The notes under the pieces were generated by a model, which had not been told where the DNA came from, ran no database searches, and saw only the letters and a program-made list of their open reading frames with translations. A DNA stretch of 64,000 nucleotides from Sweltsa coloradensis. Lineage: Eukaryota > Arthropoda > Insecta > Plecoptera > Chloroperlidae. Positions 1-12,194 of this stretch are shown piece by piece. A program made the translations under genes and the position numbers. Each line of letters begins with the position of its first letter. Within the stretch, counting starts at the first letter, position 1. The stretch is taken from assembly GCA_024449915.1 (NCBI GenBank), contig JAMZAV010001811.1:186001-250000 (forward strand), read 5' to 3'.

Positions 1-72
1 TCCAGCTCATTTATACTAAAATCCGACCAATGTATACAACCTGTATTATGTAAGCTGGATAATGGATGGTAA

Positions 73-705
73 TTGGATGAGCGTAGCGAGCGTAGCGAAG
101 ATTCCATTCCACTACACTGGAGAAAAAAATCCGGAATGTTTTTCTTTCTTTTTTTCTGTTTGTATTATTGTGTGTTTGTTAACACGATTCCGGCTAAACC
201 GATACTCCAATTGCGATGAAATTTTATTGAGGCCTTCGAAATCTCTGAACTTAGAACTGCCACGTTTTTGAGCCCAATCGAAAAATTATTTCTCATAGAA
301 TCGCAATTTTACGATTTTTTTAATTTAAAAAAAAATTCTTCGACTTCCAACACCTACGTGCTTTATCCGATTGTATTTATTTTAGCACAGAACCTTTATT
401 TTATGAATTAATATACTCGTTTGACATATGCGCGCAATCGAAAAATAATTTCTCAAAAAAATCGCAATTTTACGATTTTTTTCGATGTTTTAAAAATGTC
501 TTGGACTTATAACACCTCATGCTTTATCCGATTGTTATGATTTTTTTCACAGAACCTTAATTTTATGAATTTATATATTCGTGTGAAATTTGAGCGCAAT
601 CGAAAAACTATTTCTTATGAAAATCGCAATTTTACGCTTTTTTCGTTTAAAAAAATTACGCTCATCCAACAACGCGCCTGAAAAAGCGTTTGCGTAGCTT
701 CCTAG
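73..705 (+). mobile_element. Helentron-like nonautonomous element (HLE), family A copy 1
   Basis: Starts TTGGATGAGCG with GCGTAGCGA mini-repeats and ends with the subterminal inverse GCTCATCCAA, the hairpin AACGC...GCGTT and CCTAG followed by T. The body has three repeats of a GCGCAATCGAAAAA...CGCAATTTTACG unit. These are hallmarks of HINE/Helentron elements (family knowledge); the class assignment is inference. No coding capacity. Confidence 0.75.
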
Positions 706-897
706 TTATAATATTTTCGAACTTCACTAACATCATAAAAATAAATACAAAATACAATGGCCCCATAGTCAACAATTGGAGTATAATTAAAACAGTAATA
801 GCTACTACCACATTGAACCAAAAGAGTGATGGCCCCAAAACTGAGTTCCTGTAACTTTTCAATTATTTGTATTAATTCAATCATTACAAAACCTCAA

Positions 898-1413
898 TTA
901 TATCTGCCACTGCTTCCTAGATGTTGCTCGTGGCTCCTCGTTTCCTGCCTGTTCACGCGCTCAGTGTTAATTGTTGTCCTGGCAGCGCTAGTTACCGCCC
1001 CCAAAAGTTCAGTTTTATTTTTGTTGTTTAAATTGAACTTTTACACACAAAAAAAACAAAACAAAAAACAAAACACTAAGATGACATTTTAATCGTCTCT
1101 ACTTGACAACACAAACATAGGGTACGTTACGTATGAAGCTAACTTGCAGGCTTGGGCGTGCCCAAAGCATTCCGTATACACCGCCGCCATCACAACGCCC
1201 GTAACGCCCAATGTTAAACCTCGGGCATCTTGGGCATGTCTGGGTGTTGTGGGCGCGTAGGAGCATCATTCGGAACGTACCCAAAATAGAGCTTTTGGGG
1301 ACCTTGTTTGGGGACGGTAACTAGCGCTAGAATGGTCAACAATCAAAACTTGTTGCGTGGACAGGCAGGGAACGAGGAGCCATGAGCAACATCTAGGAGG
1401 CAGTGATATTTGC
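898..1413. mobile_element. Palindromic element with ~110-bp inverted arms
   Basis: The left arm (about 898-1,010: CCTAGATGTTGCTCGTGGCT, TCCTCGTTTCCTGCCTG, GCGCTAGTTACCG) is repeated inverted at about 1,310-1,413 (CGGTAACTAGCGC, CAGGCAGGGAACGAGGAGCC, ATGAGCAACATCTAGG). The middle has no coding sequence. MITE or foldback type; class unknown. Confidence 0.65.
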
Positions 1414-2457
1414 AAAATAAACACAACACAGTCAACTTGAATATCAAATAAAAGCTTTTTTAATTGCAATAATAGCACTAAAACAAAATTGACAACAAAC
1501 AATGCAAACAGTACCGTTTACAGTCATTTTATGTTCAAACATCGTAAGAATGCGATTGCCGATTACAACTGAAAAGAATTGTTATTTATGAAATATTGAA
1601 GAGATTTTGGGAATCGAACCCGGAACCATTTCCGATTATTTTACGATTTATCAAGCGACACCCATTTATTATCCTTCACCCATCTACTTGTCCCGATTTG
1701 TAATTCAGAATCAGTATGCCCTATCGACAGAGATAGCCCATGCCATAGGGCCTACCCTAATTCAGCAGGTCGTCGCCAGTCGGTTCGATATCAGCCACTC
1801 ACAATACTGAGAGAAAGATTGTTTTCTTTCAATCTTTCCTCAGTCAGTAGAAACAGTGTAAATTAGTTCTGAGGTAGCTAGTTTTGCTCATTACAGCCAA
1901 TATGAATAACACGCAGCAGTCTTGTCATGTGACACCGTACATTACTGCACAGACCAAGGTCGCAGATAGTGTTTGCGCGGTCTCGTCTCTCCCCTCTTCT
2001 CCCCCTTCCACGCAGCTCGAGCAGTTCGCCGCAGCGACGAGATAAGACACCGGTAGATCACGACAGTAGGCGGCCAAACAGTTTCAGAAATATGTCAAAA
2101 ATATAGCAAAATTGGGTGCGCACGGCCCAAGGTGACACGGTCCTTAAGACATAGTTTTGTATGGAATGATACCAAATTTTGACAGCAAGTAGATATTTGA
2201 TATATCTAAGCAAAAGTGGAATTCGATTTGAATTTTAAATGCTTTTATTCCTTGTGAACGACAACAAAGTTAGAGCCGTTTAAGCAAAAAGTGAGAAAGA
2301 CGACACTTTGTCCAATATCACTTTTGTAACTGTACATCAATTTCCATTTTTTTGCCGAAAATTTCGTATTAAAATGTTGAATAGTTTTCAAATCATACTA
2401 ATCATAGCAAACACCTGCAAATTCAGCCGAAGAGTGCCCTCTTAACAAGTAAAGATA
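1414..2457. other. No gene seen
   Basis: AT-rich DNA. At 1,606-1,640 the minus strand holds a B-box-like GGGTTCGATTCCC, possibly a decayed SINE head. Nothing else supportable. Confidence 0.5.
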
Positions 2458-2591
2458 GAAACTTGACAACAATCACTTACGATGCGTTCAAAAAGCACTT
2501 GCAAATGTAAAGAGATACCACGCAAACTAAAAACTTTTAAAAAAGCTCATCCATCAATGCAACTAAAAAAAGCGTTCGCGAAGCGGCCTAG
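2458..2591 (+). mobile_element. HLE family B, 3'-end fragment
   Basis: It holds only the last ~130 bp of family B (ACTTGACAACAATCAC, AAAAAGCACTTGCAAA, GCTCATCCATCAA) and ends GCGTTCGCGAAGCGGCCTAG. Confidence 0.6.
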
Positions 2592-2957
2592 CAATAACAA
2601 ATTACATCTTCGAATATATTTAGTTGGTAGTGTATTTCGTGAGTGTGGAAGAACAGTTGAGTAATTTCATTTCTTTCAATCACAAGCAATCTTCACGTCG
2701 GTCATAAAGAACTTCCTAACACTGTTCGAAATGTAAACAGTTGCATTTTGTTATGACAATAATTATCTACTGAATATTGTATAGTTTTCCATTTTTTATT
2801 TTACCTCCTCTGGACATGGGTTCTTTAGTAACCTTCAACAAGGATGATACAGTTCGATTCTGCGACCCTCGGGGTAAGTTAAAGTAAGTAAAGTAAGTTA
2901 AAGTAAGTATAACATTATTTAAGTTTTAAAGTTAGTAGAGTTCATTCCTAGCTCTCC

Positions 2958-3652
2958 CAGGTACGGGTATAGGGACCGAAATAAACAGTATCTTCTCTGT
3001 TGGTGGAGGTGCCGGGTCCCTTGAGTTCTTGCCTTTAGAAAGGATTTGAACTTGTTTCACTTATATTTCTAACATTTTAGTTGATAACAACTCTTTAATG
3101 TACATCAAGTACAACGTTTAGGAAATGAAAAAAAATCATGTTATCAGGTTATTTAAAAAAAAACATCATTATCAAAAACATATCAAAACAAACAAAAATA
3201 ACAGCCAAGGTAGATAAGGATTTCACAATAAATAAACATGGAAGATGACTAAATCTAGATGATAATAATTAATAAGTAATAAGCCAGAAAAGTTATATTT
3301 TCCTACAATGTAGATTCCTTGTAGTAAATTGTTAATTTATTATTTTTTTACATCACCTATATTTTTTACTTCCAAGTACTATTTTTATTTATGAAATCCT
3401 TATCTACCTTGGCTTTTGTCTTTGTTGGTTTCGATATGTTTTTGATAATGATTGTTTTAAATAACCTGATGACGAGAATTTTTTTATTTCCTAAACGTTG
3501 TACTTGATGTATATTAAAAAGTTGTTATCAACTAAAATGTTTCAAATATTAGTGAAACAAGTTCAAATCCTTTCTAAAGGCAAGAACTCATGGGACCCGG
3601 CACCTCCACCAACAGAGAATATACTATTTATTTCGGTCCCTACCCGTACCTG
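2958..3652. mobile_element. Palindromic element with ~265-bp inverted arms
   Basis: The left arm begins CAGGTACGGGTATAGGGACC and the right arm ends GGTCCCTACCCGTACCTG. The arms match through GGTGGAGGTGCCGGGTCCC, AAGGCAAGAACTC, ACTTGATGTA and AAGGTAGATAAGGATTTC, up to about 3,225 on the left and from about 3,388 on the right, with an AT-rich ~160-bp centre. The GGCACCTCCACCAA motif recurs alone at about 9,714 and 16,912, so this is a repeat family. Confidence 0.7.
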
Positions 3653-4267
3653 TTTATGTCGTTATAAACATATCCCCACTGAAATAACTCACATTGGTTA
3701 TTGATTTTGAATGTACATTTTAGACATGATATCCAATTAAAAGTGTCGAAGATTAAAATATTGATGCTATTTAATGATAAATTTCTTAAACTAAATGCTA
3801 ACTACTGAAAATTATATGCTATTTTAACGCAGCTCTATACAAAGAATCGAATCGAATAACTTTATTCAGCTTGACGTGCACATGGTACAAGTATAACTCC
3901 CGGGGGGACTGAGGTAACATAAACAAGAAGAAGAAGCGAGCTAAATCTGAAGTATAAGAGGAGTGTAAAATTAATGTAGATAGTAAACATAATGTAATGT
4001 TGCATAATACAGATGAACTAACTTATTAGGTTCAACATGATGAACATGAAGAGTACACAAACACTTCAGTCGCTTAGCCCAATTATTTAGTAAGGAATGA
4101 AATATATCAAACGCTATTTGTACCGCATAAGTATATTGACAATTAACAATGATTTTTATGTAATAATATGGATTTTAAATCATAACAGAACTGACTTTTA
4201 AAAATACTTATTAACCAATAGGTATTTCCACTATTTTCAAACAAGTATTAATAATTATACTTTTTTA

Positions 4268-4635
4268 GGGAAAGTAGCGAAATTAAAACAACGCGAAACT
4301 ACAGTTTTTTCGTGATATCTCGAGAACGATGGAAAATATCTAATAACTGATTGCAGACAGCTCTGTGGTTTTGTTAGAACAATATAATGCAAGAAAATAT
4401 ATTCAAATATAATAATCGGTGCGGTTTGTATAAGATATGCATTTAATTAATTACATATATCAAATAAAAACTTTATACCCATCGCACTACAATATTATTT
4501 TTTCGTACGGGCTATAGTTCTCCCAAAACCACAGAGCTGTCTGCAATGAACTTTTAGATATTTTGCATCGTTCTCGAGATATCACGAAAAAACTGTAATT
4601 TCGCGTTGTTTTAATTTCGCGACAATCCCTCCCTA
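4268..4635. mobile_element. Palindromic element with ~107-bp inverted arms
   Basis: Left arm 4,268-4,374 (AGCGAAATTAAAACAACGCG, TCGTGATATCTCGAGAACGA, GACAGCTCTGTGGTTTTG) and right arm about 4,527-4,635 are inverted copies. The spacer of ~150 bp is AT-rich. MITE or foldback type. Confidence 0.65.
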
Positions 4636-5471
4636 TAGCCAATAAACAACATGATCCACAGTTTTATTTATAAATTTAATAACAGATGAAAAAATGCAAA
4701 TCAAAATTCAAATATCAAAACATAAATTCTGTTTTGTTGTGAAAGTTTTTTTTCGGGCACTAAGCTGTAAGTTTGATTTATTTTTGTCAATTTATAAACA
4801 ATTTCAAACACACCATTATAAATTGATCAAAATGAAGTCTAATTACATACTAATTTTGTCTATGTTCGCCGACCATCAGCAATTAACCAAGTCACTAACT
4901 ACTCTTCCACAAAAAAAACGTTAACATAAATTAAACACAAGATTCCGAAGATCACATAAAAACTTTTCCATTTTTCTACATTTTCGATAATATCGCCTAC
5001 TCAACACGCAACTTGTTGAGGTATATCATTATAACACATCCACACGTATACGCCTCTTATTTGTTATTCTCCCTATTTAAACTAATCACAAGGTACGTAC
5101 TCAAATACTCTATACTTTTAGAAGCGTCCATATCCATGGTGACACGTAAGCTGTGTTTATGTCAACTTAGTTTACTGTAATTTCAAAATTTCAAGGCAAG
5201 GTTCAATGGTAAGGTATAGTTAAATCCGAAGTTAAACCGTTAAAACAAATAAAAATTGCAGTACGTTAGAAAGTAGTTTATCCCTAGGACGGACTAAATA
5301 TTATATGTGGAGTGGGCAAGTGGGTCTTGAGTCACGCAATTTAATGTGTGATATTTACGTTTGTAGCATTGTGTGTTCGTAGTTCTACGATATACGTAGT
5401 GCGAAGTGGAAGTGCGAATTTCTGCTGAGACGTTATCTTAAAGGACTGTCCACAGAAATAATCAAAATTGT

Positions 5472-5590
5472 TCGTCGATGGTATCGGCGCCTACAAGATT
5501 GGCTTGGTCTGCTTTACATTTTCTCATCAGTTCTGTGACTGAGTGGGTAGACTCTAAATACGAACTTGTTTTTTTAAATATATATATTTG
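5472..5590 (+). mobile_element. SINE/LINE 3' tail related to family S
   Basis: It shows TCGATGGTATCGGCGCCTAC and GACTGAGTGGGTAGACTCTA. The same tail, distinguished from S by CGGCGCCTACAAG and TGTGACTGAG, recurs at 21,815-21,940, 60,970-61,100 and 62,930-63,050. Confidence 0.6.
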
Positions 5591-6299
5591 AGTGTATTTG
5601 GATATTGTGTGTACTTTTTATTGAATTTTCATTTATCCCTGACAACGAGAACAACCACCCACGAGTGTCAAGTAACTAAATCTAAACCATTTTTTAAAAA
5701 ATCATATAAATCACAATTTAAAACAATACAAATACGTGATACAAAAATACAATGAGTAAATATTAAATAACAAAATTTTAAAAGTAAATACGACTAAAAA
5801 TCGATGATGGATCCATAATTATTATGGTTAAAACACTACAAAATAACAAACAAAAAACCAAAGGTTATAAAAATATACAATACCTAGTTAAAAGGTGAAG
5901 CATTCTTCCATTTTGGCCATAAAAAAATCGTAACTTTCGGAACTTCTCCAAATTTGTCCTTTAATGTAACTTCATAATAATATAGAATCCAACAATCGTT
6001 TTTAAAAAAGAACACATTGTAAACTGAATTTCTAACTTTCCTTTAACGTCTGAATAATCGAAATGTGAAAACATCAAAGGGAATACTATTGAAGGGCACA
6101 TGTGCATCAAACTTTTGAACTCTCTCTGTGTTTTGTGTCCCACTGTGATTCTGTTAAAAGTGGGTGTGTCCGGTAACAATTTCCTCCATAGTGGCCAGTA
6201 GTTTGCGTAACTGTATGTATGAATTATTAAACCACTACTGCTCGACGCGGACAAATGCTAGTCCTTGCTATCCAGTATGTGGCATACCACCTTGACCTC

Positions 6300-6458
6300 T
6301 CTACACGTCCATGGGGTTCTCCCTGTGCAAGTATACAACCTCATATAAATCACACTCCTAGCGGAGTTTCAGCGAACTACAGCGAGTGCATAGGGTTCTA
6401 CCTAGAACCTCCTATAAATCATGGACCTAGAAGAGTTTCAGTGAACTATTAACAGTGG
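6300..6458 (+). repeat. Degenerate ~75-bp tandem repeat, two copies
   Basis: GGGTTCT.CCT, CCTCATATAAATCA and GAGTTTCAGCGAACTA recur once with short gaps. Confidence 0.5.
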
Positions 6459-7334
6459 GCATAGCCATCTTTGTAGAAGACCTTGGCTGTGAACTAACAG
6501 TATAAAAACAGTGACTAAAAGTCAATATTTTGTCTTCCTACGACGGGGGTTTCCCGAACTAAATTGAACACAAAACATTGCTCACAGAAAACGTTCTGAT
6601 TGCTAAACAGTTGGAGCCAAAACGCTCAAGTGAATTCTAAGTTGTGCAGTACAGTCGAGTCTATGCTTCTATGGTATTCAAATTTCAGTACTTTTAAGTG
6701 CGTTAATAATTTCTTTAAGGCTATTTCGCCCATATTTTAGGGATTTCCGGAGCATTTTTGTATATTTACATTGTTTTTAAAATAAACTTCTTAATGCCAT
6801 ACAAGCATAGATGTAAGCTTAATAAACAACATTAATTAAAGTAAAAGGCATTATATTGATTAGTTCTATTCTATGAATGTTTTCACGTAGTGTATTTTTT
6901 AACGAAGAAATAACATGGCCAAGATAGGGCGAACGTGTGGCACAAAGTGTCTTCTTCAACGCAGATATGAAGTGATTTGTGAAGTTATGATGAACATACA
7001 GTGGAGAAAGTAACAACCAGCCCAATGTATCGTGTGAGGAAGCTGTTAACGCCTGAAGAAGACCCACATAATGACGTAAGAATAATTTCAATGGCGTATA
7101 CGTAGTGTGTTTAAAACAATAGTTGCAAATAAGACTTACCAAGCTTTGCAAGGATGCATGTCACGGGGCGTAGTGAATTTATGTTTTAAAATTACGCAGA
7201 TGTAGAAAGGTATACAAGAACACATAACAAAAACTTGTAAAAATACAGCCAAACCCTACACACTCAAAAGAAATGATATCTAAAAAAGGGCCAAGCTCAT
7301 CTACCCTTCCACATTTGCGCATTCTTAATTCATA

Positions 7335-7504
7335 ACGTACAGTGTCCCGTAACAGCATCCTTGAAAAGCTTGGCAAACTAGAATTTGCAATATTAATTTA
7401 AACGTAATAGTTCATCCAAGTTCTTTTTTTTAATTCAAACGTAATATCATGCAAATTATATTTTGCCAAGCTTTTCAAGGATGCTGTTACGGGACACTGT
7501 ACGT
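7335..7504. repeat. 43-bp perfect inverted repeat with imperfect hairpin centre
   Basis: Arm 7,335-7,377 (ACGTACAGTGTCCCGTAACA...) is exactly inverted at 7,462-7,504. The 84-bp spacer continues the pairing imperfectly (AATTTGC/GCAAATT, AAACGTAAT). It abuts the 5' end of the Helitron-like copy at 7,508. Confidence 0.7.
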
Positions 7505-7507
7505 TTA

Positions 7508-8123
7508 TTGGATGAGCGAAGCGAAGATTCCATTTCACTACACTGGAGAAAAAAATCCGGAATGTTTTTTTTTCTGTTTGTATTATTGTGTGTTTGTTAA
7601 CACGATTCCGGCTAAACCGATACTCCAATTGCGATGAAATTTTCTGGAGGCCTTCGAAATCTTTGAACTTAGAACTGCCACGTTTTTGAACGAAATCAAA
7701 AAATCATTTCTCATGAAAATCGCAATTTTACGATTTTTTTCGATTGTTAAAAACTTTCTTCGACTTATAACACATACATAATTTATCCGATTGTGATGAA
7801 TTTTCCAAAGAAACTAAAATTTATGAATTAATATATTCGTGTACAATTTGAGCGCAAACAAAAATTTATTTCTTATGAAAATCGCAATTTTACGATTTTT
7901 TAAATTTTTTAAACATTTCTTCGACTTATAACACCTACATGCTCTATTCGAATGTAATGATTTTTTCACAGAATTTTAATGTTATGAATTACTATATTGG
8001 TGTAAAATTTGAGCGCAATCTAAAAATAATTTCTCATGAAAATAGCATTTTACGCATTTTTCGGATAAAAAAATTACGCTCATCCAACAACGCGCCTGAA
8101 AAAGCGTTTGCGAAGCTTCCTTG
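7508..8123 (+). mobile_element. HLE family A copy 2
   Basis: Same 5' end (TTGGATGAGCGAAGCG) and A-type body as the copy at 73-705. The 3' end has hairpin AACGC...GCGTT and CTTG instead of CTAG. The 5' end abuts the right arm of a 43-bp perfect inverted repeat. Confidence 0.75.
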
Positions 8124-8227
8124 TTAAAATAAAATAATTTTATCAAAGTTGATTTAGTTTCTATGGAATTACCAACCAACAATAGGATGTAAAATATCAA
8201 GTGGCCAAAGACTTGCTTTTTGTAAAC

Positions 8228-8435
8228 AATGTAGGCGATCATTGTCAAGTAACTATAGTTACTTGTTGATTGTATGCCTGTATAATGCTTATATTAAAAC
8301 CTTTATTTGGAAGCCTTCCAGCTAACTTTTTCAAGTTTTTCTTTCAAAAGATACTACATCACTACTTCCTTAATGTCTATGTAAAATGTGATCGTTGTAG
8401 CCCCAGCCGTTTGGTCAGAATCGCTGGGCAATTGA
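8228..8435 (-). mobile_element. HLE family B, internal fragment
   Basis: The minus-strand match to the B body includes the ACTTTTTCAA...CTTTC and GTAGCCCCA.CCGTTTGGTC segments. Both ends are missing. Confidence 0.55.
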
Positions 8436-8789
8436 AACTGACGAATTAGATGGTAGCAGTAGCTAGTAGTGAACATCCTAAAAGTGATTTTGAGCATGTT
8501 TCAAGTCATTTTTCACTAAGAAGGATTGTTCGTACACCAACCAAATTTGGCATGTGTTGTCAGGTACCCAATTCCCCTTGATTTTGATAGTTTTCAAGTT
8601 CACATCATGTTTCATGACGGCTTGGTATTACCTCGAAATCACCCCAACTCTGCTAACTGTATAAGGTGCCCGAGTGTGTAGCGCACCGCGGCTTGGCTGC
8701 GGCGCCCTAACGAGCACCTAGTTTGGTTCGTTGTAATGTAATAGCTTAGGTACCTGCCACCCATTGTGTGCATTACTGCAAATACATGT

Positions 8790-9216
8790 ATATCCCACTC
8801 GTACACGGAAGTTAAGCAACCTCGGGCGTGGTCAGGGGTTAAGTGGGTGACCGCTTTGCCCTGAAACTCACGTTTACCGCTGGTTAGAGCAGATGGAGGG
8901 TTCTAGAGCTTGTGTAACGGCTTCGTTCTCCTCGACGTCTGCTCGGCAGTCTGGATTAGTGGAGGAACCAATGTGACTTGTCAAGGTTACACCGTGCTTT
9001 CGGATGGGACATTTAGCTGGCCTCTTGGTACTTTTGATTGATTGTTGAATATTGCTTAACGTCTCATATTAATCTTGGTACTTTTTGAAAGGAGCAGGTT
9101 ACATGCCGGTACCGGGTTTCCCCTCCATCCTTCTATTCACCCTTCATCCTCATCTATCACCACTCATCATCTCGAATAGCCTTAGTGCATTGAGACGTTT
9201 AGCAATACTAATCAAT
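8790..9216 (+). mobile_element. 5S rRNA-headed SINE
   Basis: The head GAAGTTAAGCAACCTCGGGC ... GTGGGTGACCGC matches the internal-promoter half of 5S rRNA (GAAGTTAAGCA.C.TCGGG...GGATGGGTGACCGC), as in SINE3-type elements. The body and tail match the inverted copy at 59,960-60,345. A 37-bp fragment of its own 3' end is inserted inverted at 9,036-9,072. Confidence 0.7.
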
Positions 9217-9845
9217 AGCAACAAGTCCCACATAAACAAAATGTGTCGTTACATATTATTATTGATGAGCTTAGAGAGACTTGTATAAGTGGTCCTAACG
9301 AAAGAATGCAGATGGCTCGAAATCGTTTTCCCAACATAACAACTTTGTCAACTCTATTCACGCTAGCTCAGCGTGGATCTAGCACACGGAGGAACTCTGT
9401 GATCTAGCACAGATAATTTTTGCTTGCGTTGGTAAAAGATATTTCTCTTTCATTCACAAAGGCGACATTCCATTTACCGAGCATTCATGCAACTCCCACC
9501 ATCTGCATTCTTTCGTTGGAGCAAGTATAGCTCCCCTATTTGCATCACTTTTCAATCCATCTGTCTGAGCGTGTCATATCCTCACGAACGACATCCAAAT
9601 GACATGTATTTTTTGCTAGCATTGACCTTTAACAAGGATGATACCAAATGTTTCTGGTGACCCGGGGTGTCTGGGTGCGGGGATTGTGTCCCCCAAACCA
9701 GAGATATGTACCCGGCACCTCCACCAACAACTAAATTTGTACCGTAGGAAAGGAACTTTAAAAAAACATATTATACACTATTATCTTGATTATGAAGCAT
9801 CTCTTTTGAGAATTACCAAAGACCCTAATCGCGCTTGTATTATAT

Positions 9846-9889
9846 TATAATATATAATATATATATATATATATGTATATATATAAAAA
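9846..9889 (+). repeat. (AT)n tract
   Basis: An AT-alternating stretch broken by a few bases, just before the MITE at 9,906. Confidence 0.8.
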
Positions 9890-9905
9890 TGTACTAATGT
9901 TCACA

Positions 9906-10557
9906 TTAAAGGGGTATTCACCCGCTCAACTAAAAAAAAAATTCATCCAGGCTAATTAGTTATGAATTATAAAATAAACCTAAAAATTATTGGGTCGACC
10001 ATGACCCGAAAAAAATTTGCCTGACATGATATTTTTCGAGTTGGTCCCATCGGCAAAAATCTCTTATAAGAAATAACATGGGGACGATCTTAAGGTCCCG
10101 TGACCTTGGAGGATTTTGATGCAAAAATATATTGACCATTATTGACGTAGGCCCTACTCCACAGCCTTTTTTTTGTAAATCCTCTATATTTTGTTATGTA
10201 ATTTGGGCAAGTGGTTCGGTCAGAATATGCTGATTACCAAGACGGGGTGTGATTTTGGAATGCATATTTTTGCGTGTTTGAGTGTATATTGTGCACATTT
10301 TCTAGGCACAATATTATAAAGGGGAATTTTAGATTGGTATGATGCTCTTGTATCTAAACACAACAAAAAAGAAACAGGTTAAAGCTGATTTAAAGAATTT
10401 TCCCAAACGTCCATTTTCGCAAATTTCTGAATCAATTTTTTGTTATCGTGTAAAATCACAGTTACAAGATATAATTTTTAAAACGGTCATTTTAATGTTG
10501 TATTATGCTACACAGATTATGTGGTAAAAAAAAAATTTTGGGGGTAAGCCCCTTTAA
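9906..10557. mobile_element. TTAA-flanked MITE (piggyBac-like), full-length
   Basis: Bounded by TTAA with ends AGGGGTATTCACCC and GGGGTAAGCCCCT. 652 bp, no real reading frame. The insertion-site test is given by the copy at 15,135. The TTAA target is a piggyBac-superfamily trait; the class is inference. Confidence 0.65.
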
Positions 10558-10879
10558 GTACAATAATTTATGTTCAGTGTATAGATGCAAACAACAATAC
10601 AATAAAATAACCTAAAGCACGTATGCTGTCAAGATGATTTTCTGACAATATTGATTACGACTCCCGCCAGTATAACAGCCTTCAAGCTTAACCTTCAAGC
10701 TACTTGGAATACTCTATAGAGAGAACGCTCCTAGCTGTTCACACAGAGTGACCTAGTTTACCGCAAGGCATATTTGTTTGGTACCAGACAGCGCCCGGGC
10801 TGATTTGGTCCAGAGCATGGCTATTAGCTTTCCTCATCGTAGAAGGCGAGGAGAACAAACATCAGCTACTAAGTATAGG

Positions 10880-11110
10880 GGCTAGTATACTCCCCGAAAC
10901 TAGAGGCGAACTCTGGCATTCGTCGTCAGGGACTCTCCCTCCCTCTTCCCTTGACGACCACATCGACGACAATGAAGATGGCAAAGACGATGATGACCAC
11001 GACGTGAGAAACCCCACTTCTCGTGGCTGATTCTGACCAGGATGGGTCTGGGTCCCCACATCCCCTATCGGTTAGAGTGGAGCATAACGACCTAACGGAT
11101 GACGCACCCA
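10880..11110 (-). repeat. Inverted copy of the GTCGTC-rich module
   Basis: TCCCCGAAACTAGAGGCGAA, GACGACCACATCGACGAC and GGTTAGAGTGGAGCATAACG are the diverged inverse of 52,590-52,850. The open frames here (for example around 11,023-11,373) are by-products of the repeat and not a gene. Confidence 0.6.
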
Positions 11111-11829
11111 TAAGCCAATTCCTTACATTTTCTAGCAAAGAGTTTCTCTATAATGCCCGCGTTAAATACGACACCACGGCACCACATTTAACACATGACT
11201 GCGACTGCGTTACTATCAAGTTAAACGCGACTCTTTCAGAATTGTGCTGCAGGTTTTGTTCAAATGGAGTTTGCCATCCGGTCGTAACGTTGTCCCCAAC
11301 AGTTATTGACGTGGAAATAAAAGTACCTAAACAGCGTAATCTCCTATACAATATCGTATTGATTTCGCACTAGTTTATAACGTGAGGTAGAACTCCATAA
11401 GCTACTCATGAATGATGAAGCGACATCCAGCTCACGACAAGGTTGGATCGGGTCGATGATGGTTTGCAACCACCATTGCAGAGCGTGGGTGTAGTTTAAC
11501 ATTTTAAATACACAATACAATTTTAAACATGTCATGTTTCAGTAGCTAGTAGGCATATGAATCATTTTTCGTGCAAACATTCAGGTCACAACATGCCCTC
11601 AAACACAAATGCTATTTGTATTTACTTGATCCCAATTTCCAATAACAGTAATTCAAGCATATAAAAATAATGTTAAGTTTAGGTATTGGTTTGCTATTTT
11701 ATCTCATTGTTTAAAGAATTGCTCATACAAAAAAAAATATGTTATTTATTTACACGCTTTTGTGATTTTCTTTCTTCGTTCGTTCGCATCTTTGTTGTGT
11801 ATTAAGCTTGGTTGAGCAAAAGAATAAAT

Positions 11830-12095
11830 AAGTCTTGAGCTCCGCACCAAATAAATTTAAAGTTGTTGTGAATCGGCCTTGTTAATTCTAGCGTTGATCC
11901 GCGGGTGTTCGCATTGTCCATATCACTGACTGCTTTATTTCCTATTAAAACATATCGATCTTTGGTTGGTTATCGCTCACTTCAGGCCTTCAGGGTTGGC
12001 TTGGTTGCTTTGATTTACTGTCCCCCACCGAAAATCAGGTACATAACTGAGTGGGTAGACTCTAAATACAAATTTATTTTTTATTTATTTTATTT
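11830..12095 (+). mobile_element. Family S SINE, 5'-truncated
   Basis: It begins within the body (GCACCAAATAAATTTAAAGT) and ends with TGAGTGGGTAGACTCTAAAT and (TTTA)n. Confidence 0.7.
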
Positions 12096-12194
12096 ATGAA
12101 AAGAGGTTTAAAAAAAAGAGGGTGAATATTATATTTCCGTCACTTTTTGTGTTTACGATGATTTGACGATGATTTTGAAAATTAACGACTCATA

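Larger units (their letters stand above)
4636..7334. other. No gene seen apart from the listed short repeats
   Basis: AT-rich DNA whose longest frames (up to 110 codons) lack family resemblance and splice context. Confidence 0.5.

Noticed and set aside
1606..1670. Minus-strand tRNA gene
   Set aside because: Only a B-box-like sequence is visible; no A box at the right distance and no acceptor stem.
11023..11373. 116-codon frame that could be the missing anoctamin 5' exon
   Set aside because: It lies in a dispersed repeat (related to 52.6 and 20.6 kb), has no anoctamin similarity and no suitable donor.
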